64,000 bases of DNA, taken from the NCBI RefSeq assembly GCF_030380735.1, contig NZ_JAUDRZ010000025.1, forward strand, positions 1-64,000, in the 5' to 3' direction. This document shows, piece by piece, positions 62,931-64,000 of the stretch. The DNA is from Rhizobium sp. S152 (GTDB lineage Bacteria > Pseudomonadota > Alphaproteobacteria > Rhizobiales > Rhizobiaceae). The first letter of the stretch is position 1. Each line of letters begins with the position of its first letter. The translations under genes and the position numbers were made by a program. Below the pieces are notes generated by a model that saw only the letters and a list, made by a program, of their open reading frames with translations, had not been told where the DNA came from and did no database searches.

Positions 62931-63854
62931 TCATGGCGTAGCCTGCCTCACATAAGCGATCTCGGCGACGATCAACAGAGCTAGGCTCTGCGCATCTCGT
63001 GCTTTTGGAAATAGCCCGATCGGAGCTTTGATGCGCGAGAGTTGGCTTGGGCTATATCCCAAACTCGAGAGCCGCTCGATTCGGTTTGCATGCGTCCGCG
63101 TGCTTCCCAAGGCGCCGATGTAAAATGGACTTCCGAGCAGAACCTCTCTCATGACAGGAATCTCGTGATCCAGATCGTGGTAGAGAAGTGCCACTGCTGT
63201 GTTCTCGTCAAAAGGCGGCAATTCCGGCAGACGGTTGCCATCGCGAATATGGTCGAACACCTCATATCCCGCCGCCTTCGCAACATTTGCCGTTGCCTCG
63301 ACTTCGAGCGTCCGCCCACCGATGAAGATCTTCGGCCGTGGCCTGTACGACATCACAAAATTCTCGCGGACCCAGCCGGTGGCAGCACTGCCACTAGCAC
63401 GTAACGAGCGCTCCCCAGGAGAGTAAATCAAGGAAGACGACGCCCGGTTCCGGAGTTCTTATAAAACAGTCTCGATCGGCCCGACATCGTCCACGACGTG
63501 TATGGCGATATTGATGCTCCCTCCACATGGGAGACGAATGTCGAAGAACGGTGATCCGACACCTAGTCTAAGGAACCGGTCCATTCTCTTCTCGATGGCC
63601 GCAACCGCCTCTGCGGCAACCGCGGCTTCGGTGCATCCCCCGGACACAAAACCACAGTAGAGCCCCTGGTCGGTAATCGCCATCTGAGCCCCCAAAGCTC
63701 GCGCCGAACCGCCCTGGACCTCAACCAATGTGGCGAGTGCGACACCGCTTCCGGCTGAGATGCAACTTTGTGCAAACCGCAAGACGTCTTCGTTTCGATC
63801 CGTGATGAAAGCAGTCCGGGGTGCATCAAGGTGTGACGAAAGCTTCGTTGACAT
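62931..63854 (-). pseudogene. xdhC: XdhC-family molybdenum cofactor chaperone gene interrupted by an in-frame stop codon
   Basis: XdhC-type proteins bind molybdenum cofactor, help sulfurate it and insert it into xanthine-oxidase-family enzymes. First part from ATG 63854: LATLVEVQGGSARALGAQM, the cysteine segment FVSGGCTEAAVAAEA, and RLPCGGSINIAIH. Codon 132 is TAA (63459-63461). Directly beyond it, in the same frame, comes ELRNRASSSLIYSPGER and the Rossmann-like second half (KIFIGGRTLEVEA, TAVALLYHDLDHE, FYIGALGSTRTHANR and IKAPIGLFPKARD). There is no frameshift; only one codon breaks about 307 residues. It could be a nonsense mutation, a sequencing error, or two half proteins, the second restarting at a TTG at 63431. 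An intact XdhC is expected to be needed by the enzyme at 8825-12855 unless another copy exists. Confidence 0.85.
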
Positions 63855-64000
63855 AACGGCGATCCCGGCTCCGATGTAACTTGTGGAATACTCGGCGCCA
63901 CGGCTGGCTCCGAAAGACGGAAGCTATGACCGGCTTCGGATAAGGTCTTGAACGATCGTACTGTCGCCAAGATAAATTGGCGGTGGAGGAAAAAACGTGT
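63855..64000. other. Window end, no gene identified
   Basis: A short hairpin CGCCAA / TTGGCG (63965-63982) and a GGAGGA at 63985-63990 followed by a GTG at 63997. This might be the ribosome binding site and start of a rightward gene that continues beyond the window. Confidence 0.3.

Noticed and set aside
1..64000. tRNA, rRNA, CRISPR arrays, insertion sequences, prophage or replication genes
   Set aside because: Looked for repeats, transposase motifs, cloverleaf-like segments and repeat-spacer patterns; none seen.

Overview
The window looks like an accessory region of a Rhizobiaceae-type alphaproteobacterium (Rhizobium, Agrobacterium or Neorhizobium kind). The pointers are a CDC48-type AAA ATPase, FixJ-type response regulators with HExNQPL-type histidine kinases, a chemoreceptor ending in the NWQEF pentapeptide, a small RNA candidate with anti-Shine-Dalgarno loops like the rhizobial 'cuckoo' family, and many LysR, AraC, TetR, OYE, MFS and Liv-type ABC genes. 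I see no rRNA, tRNA, CRISPR array, insertion sequence or replication gene. Species and replicon cannot be read from the sequence.

Layout. 0-5.5 kb: a chemoreceptor without a visible membrane segment, a small partner protein, a LysR regulator divergent from an old-yellow-enzyme reductase, and a MscS channel fused to a cyclic-nucleotide domain. 5.5-8.8 kb: an MFS exporter and a DHPH-like FAD monooxygenase under a divergent LysR gene. 8.8-22.6 kb: the main catabolic island. A leftward operon (tetR, tri-heme cytochrome c, [2Fe-2S] subunit, molybdopterin subunit) encodes a periplasmic three-component molybdenum dehydrogenase. A rightward operon encodes a complete branched-chain-type ABC importer, an ACMSD-like amidohydrolase, an aldehyde dehydrogenase, a second DHPH-like monooxygenase and a cupin. 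The 153-bp divergent promoter region carries two copies of one operator, TTATC-N4-GATAA. 22.6-24.6 kb: a YjcH/ActP-type carboxylate symporter pair. 24.6-27.6 kb: CDC48 ATPase and an AraC regulator.

28-40 kb: two related signalling loci. Each has a stand-alone receiver protein tail to tail with a kinase or a FixJ-type regulator. Between them lie two metallo-beta-lactamase-fold hydrolases, an MFS transporter, an EmrAB-like efflux pair, a XapX protein, an isochorismatase-fold hydrolase and an alpha/beta hydrolase whose nucleophile serine is replaced by alanine. A conserved site (core CCTWCGTATG) sits in the intergenic regions of both loci and about 50 nt upstream of the small RNA. 40-46 kb: isochorismatase-fold hydrolase, YtcJ-like amidohydrolase, DoxX protein, a 54-residue protein, Dps, a Tat-exported haloperoxidase-like hydrolase and a DUF1275 protein, with two good intrinsic terminators.

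46-54.8 kb: a CPA1 Na+/H+ antiporter gene broken by a +1 frameshift, an operon for a hydroxyacid dehydrogenase, an FAH-family enzyme and a haloacetate-dehalogenase-like hydrolase, a YqjM-type OYE, and three AraC-type genes, one lacking its DNA-binding domain. 54.9-62 kb: a leftward three-gene phosphorelay operon made of a 1641-residue kinase-like/ATPase/GAF/histidine-kinase protein, a receiver-PAS-histidine kinase and a FixJ-type regulator. 62-64 kb: an alpha/beta hydrolase and an xdhC gene cut by an in-frame stop codon. XdhC-type chaperones mature molybdenum hydroxylases of the kind encoded at 8.8-12.9 kb, so that break may matter.
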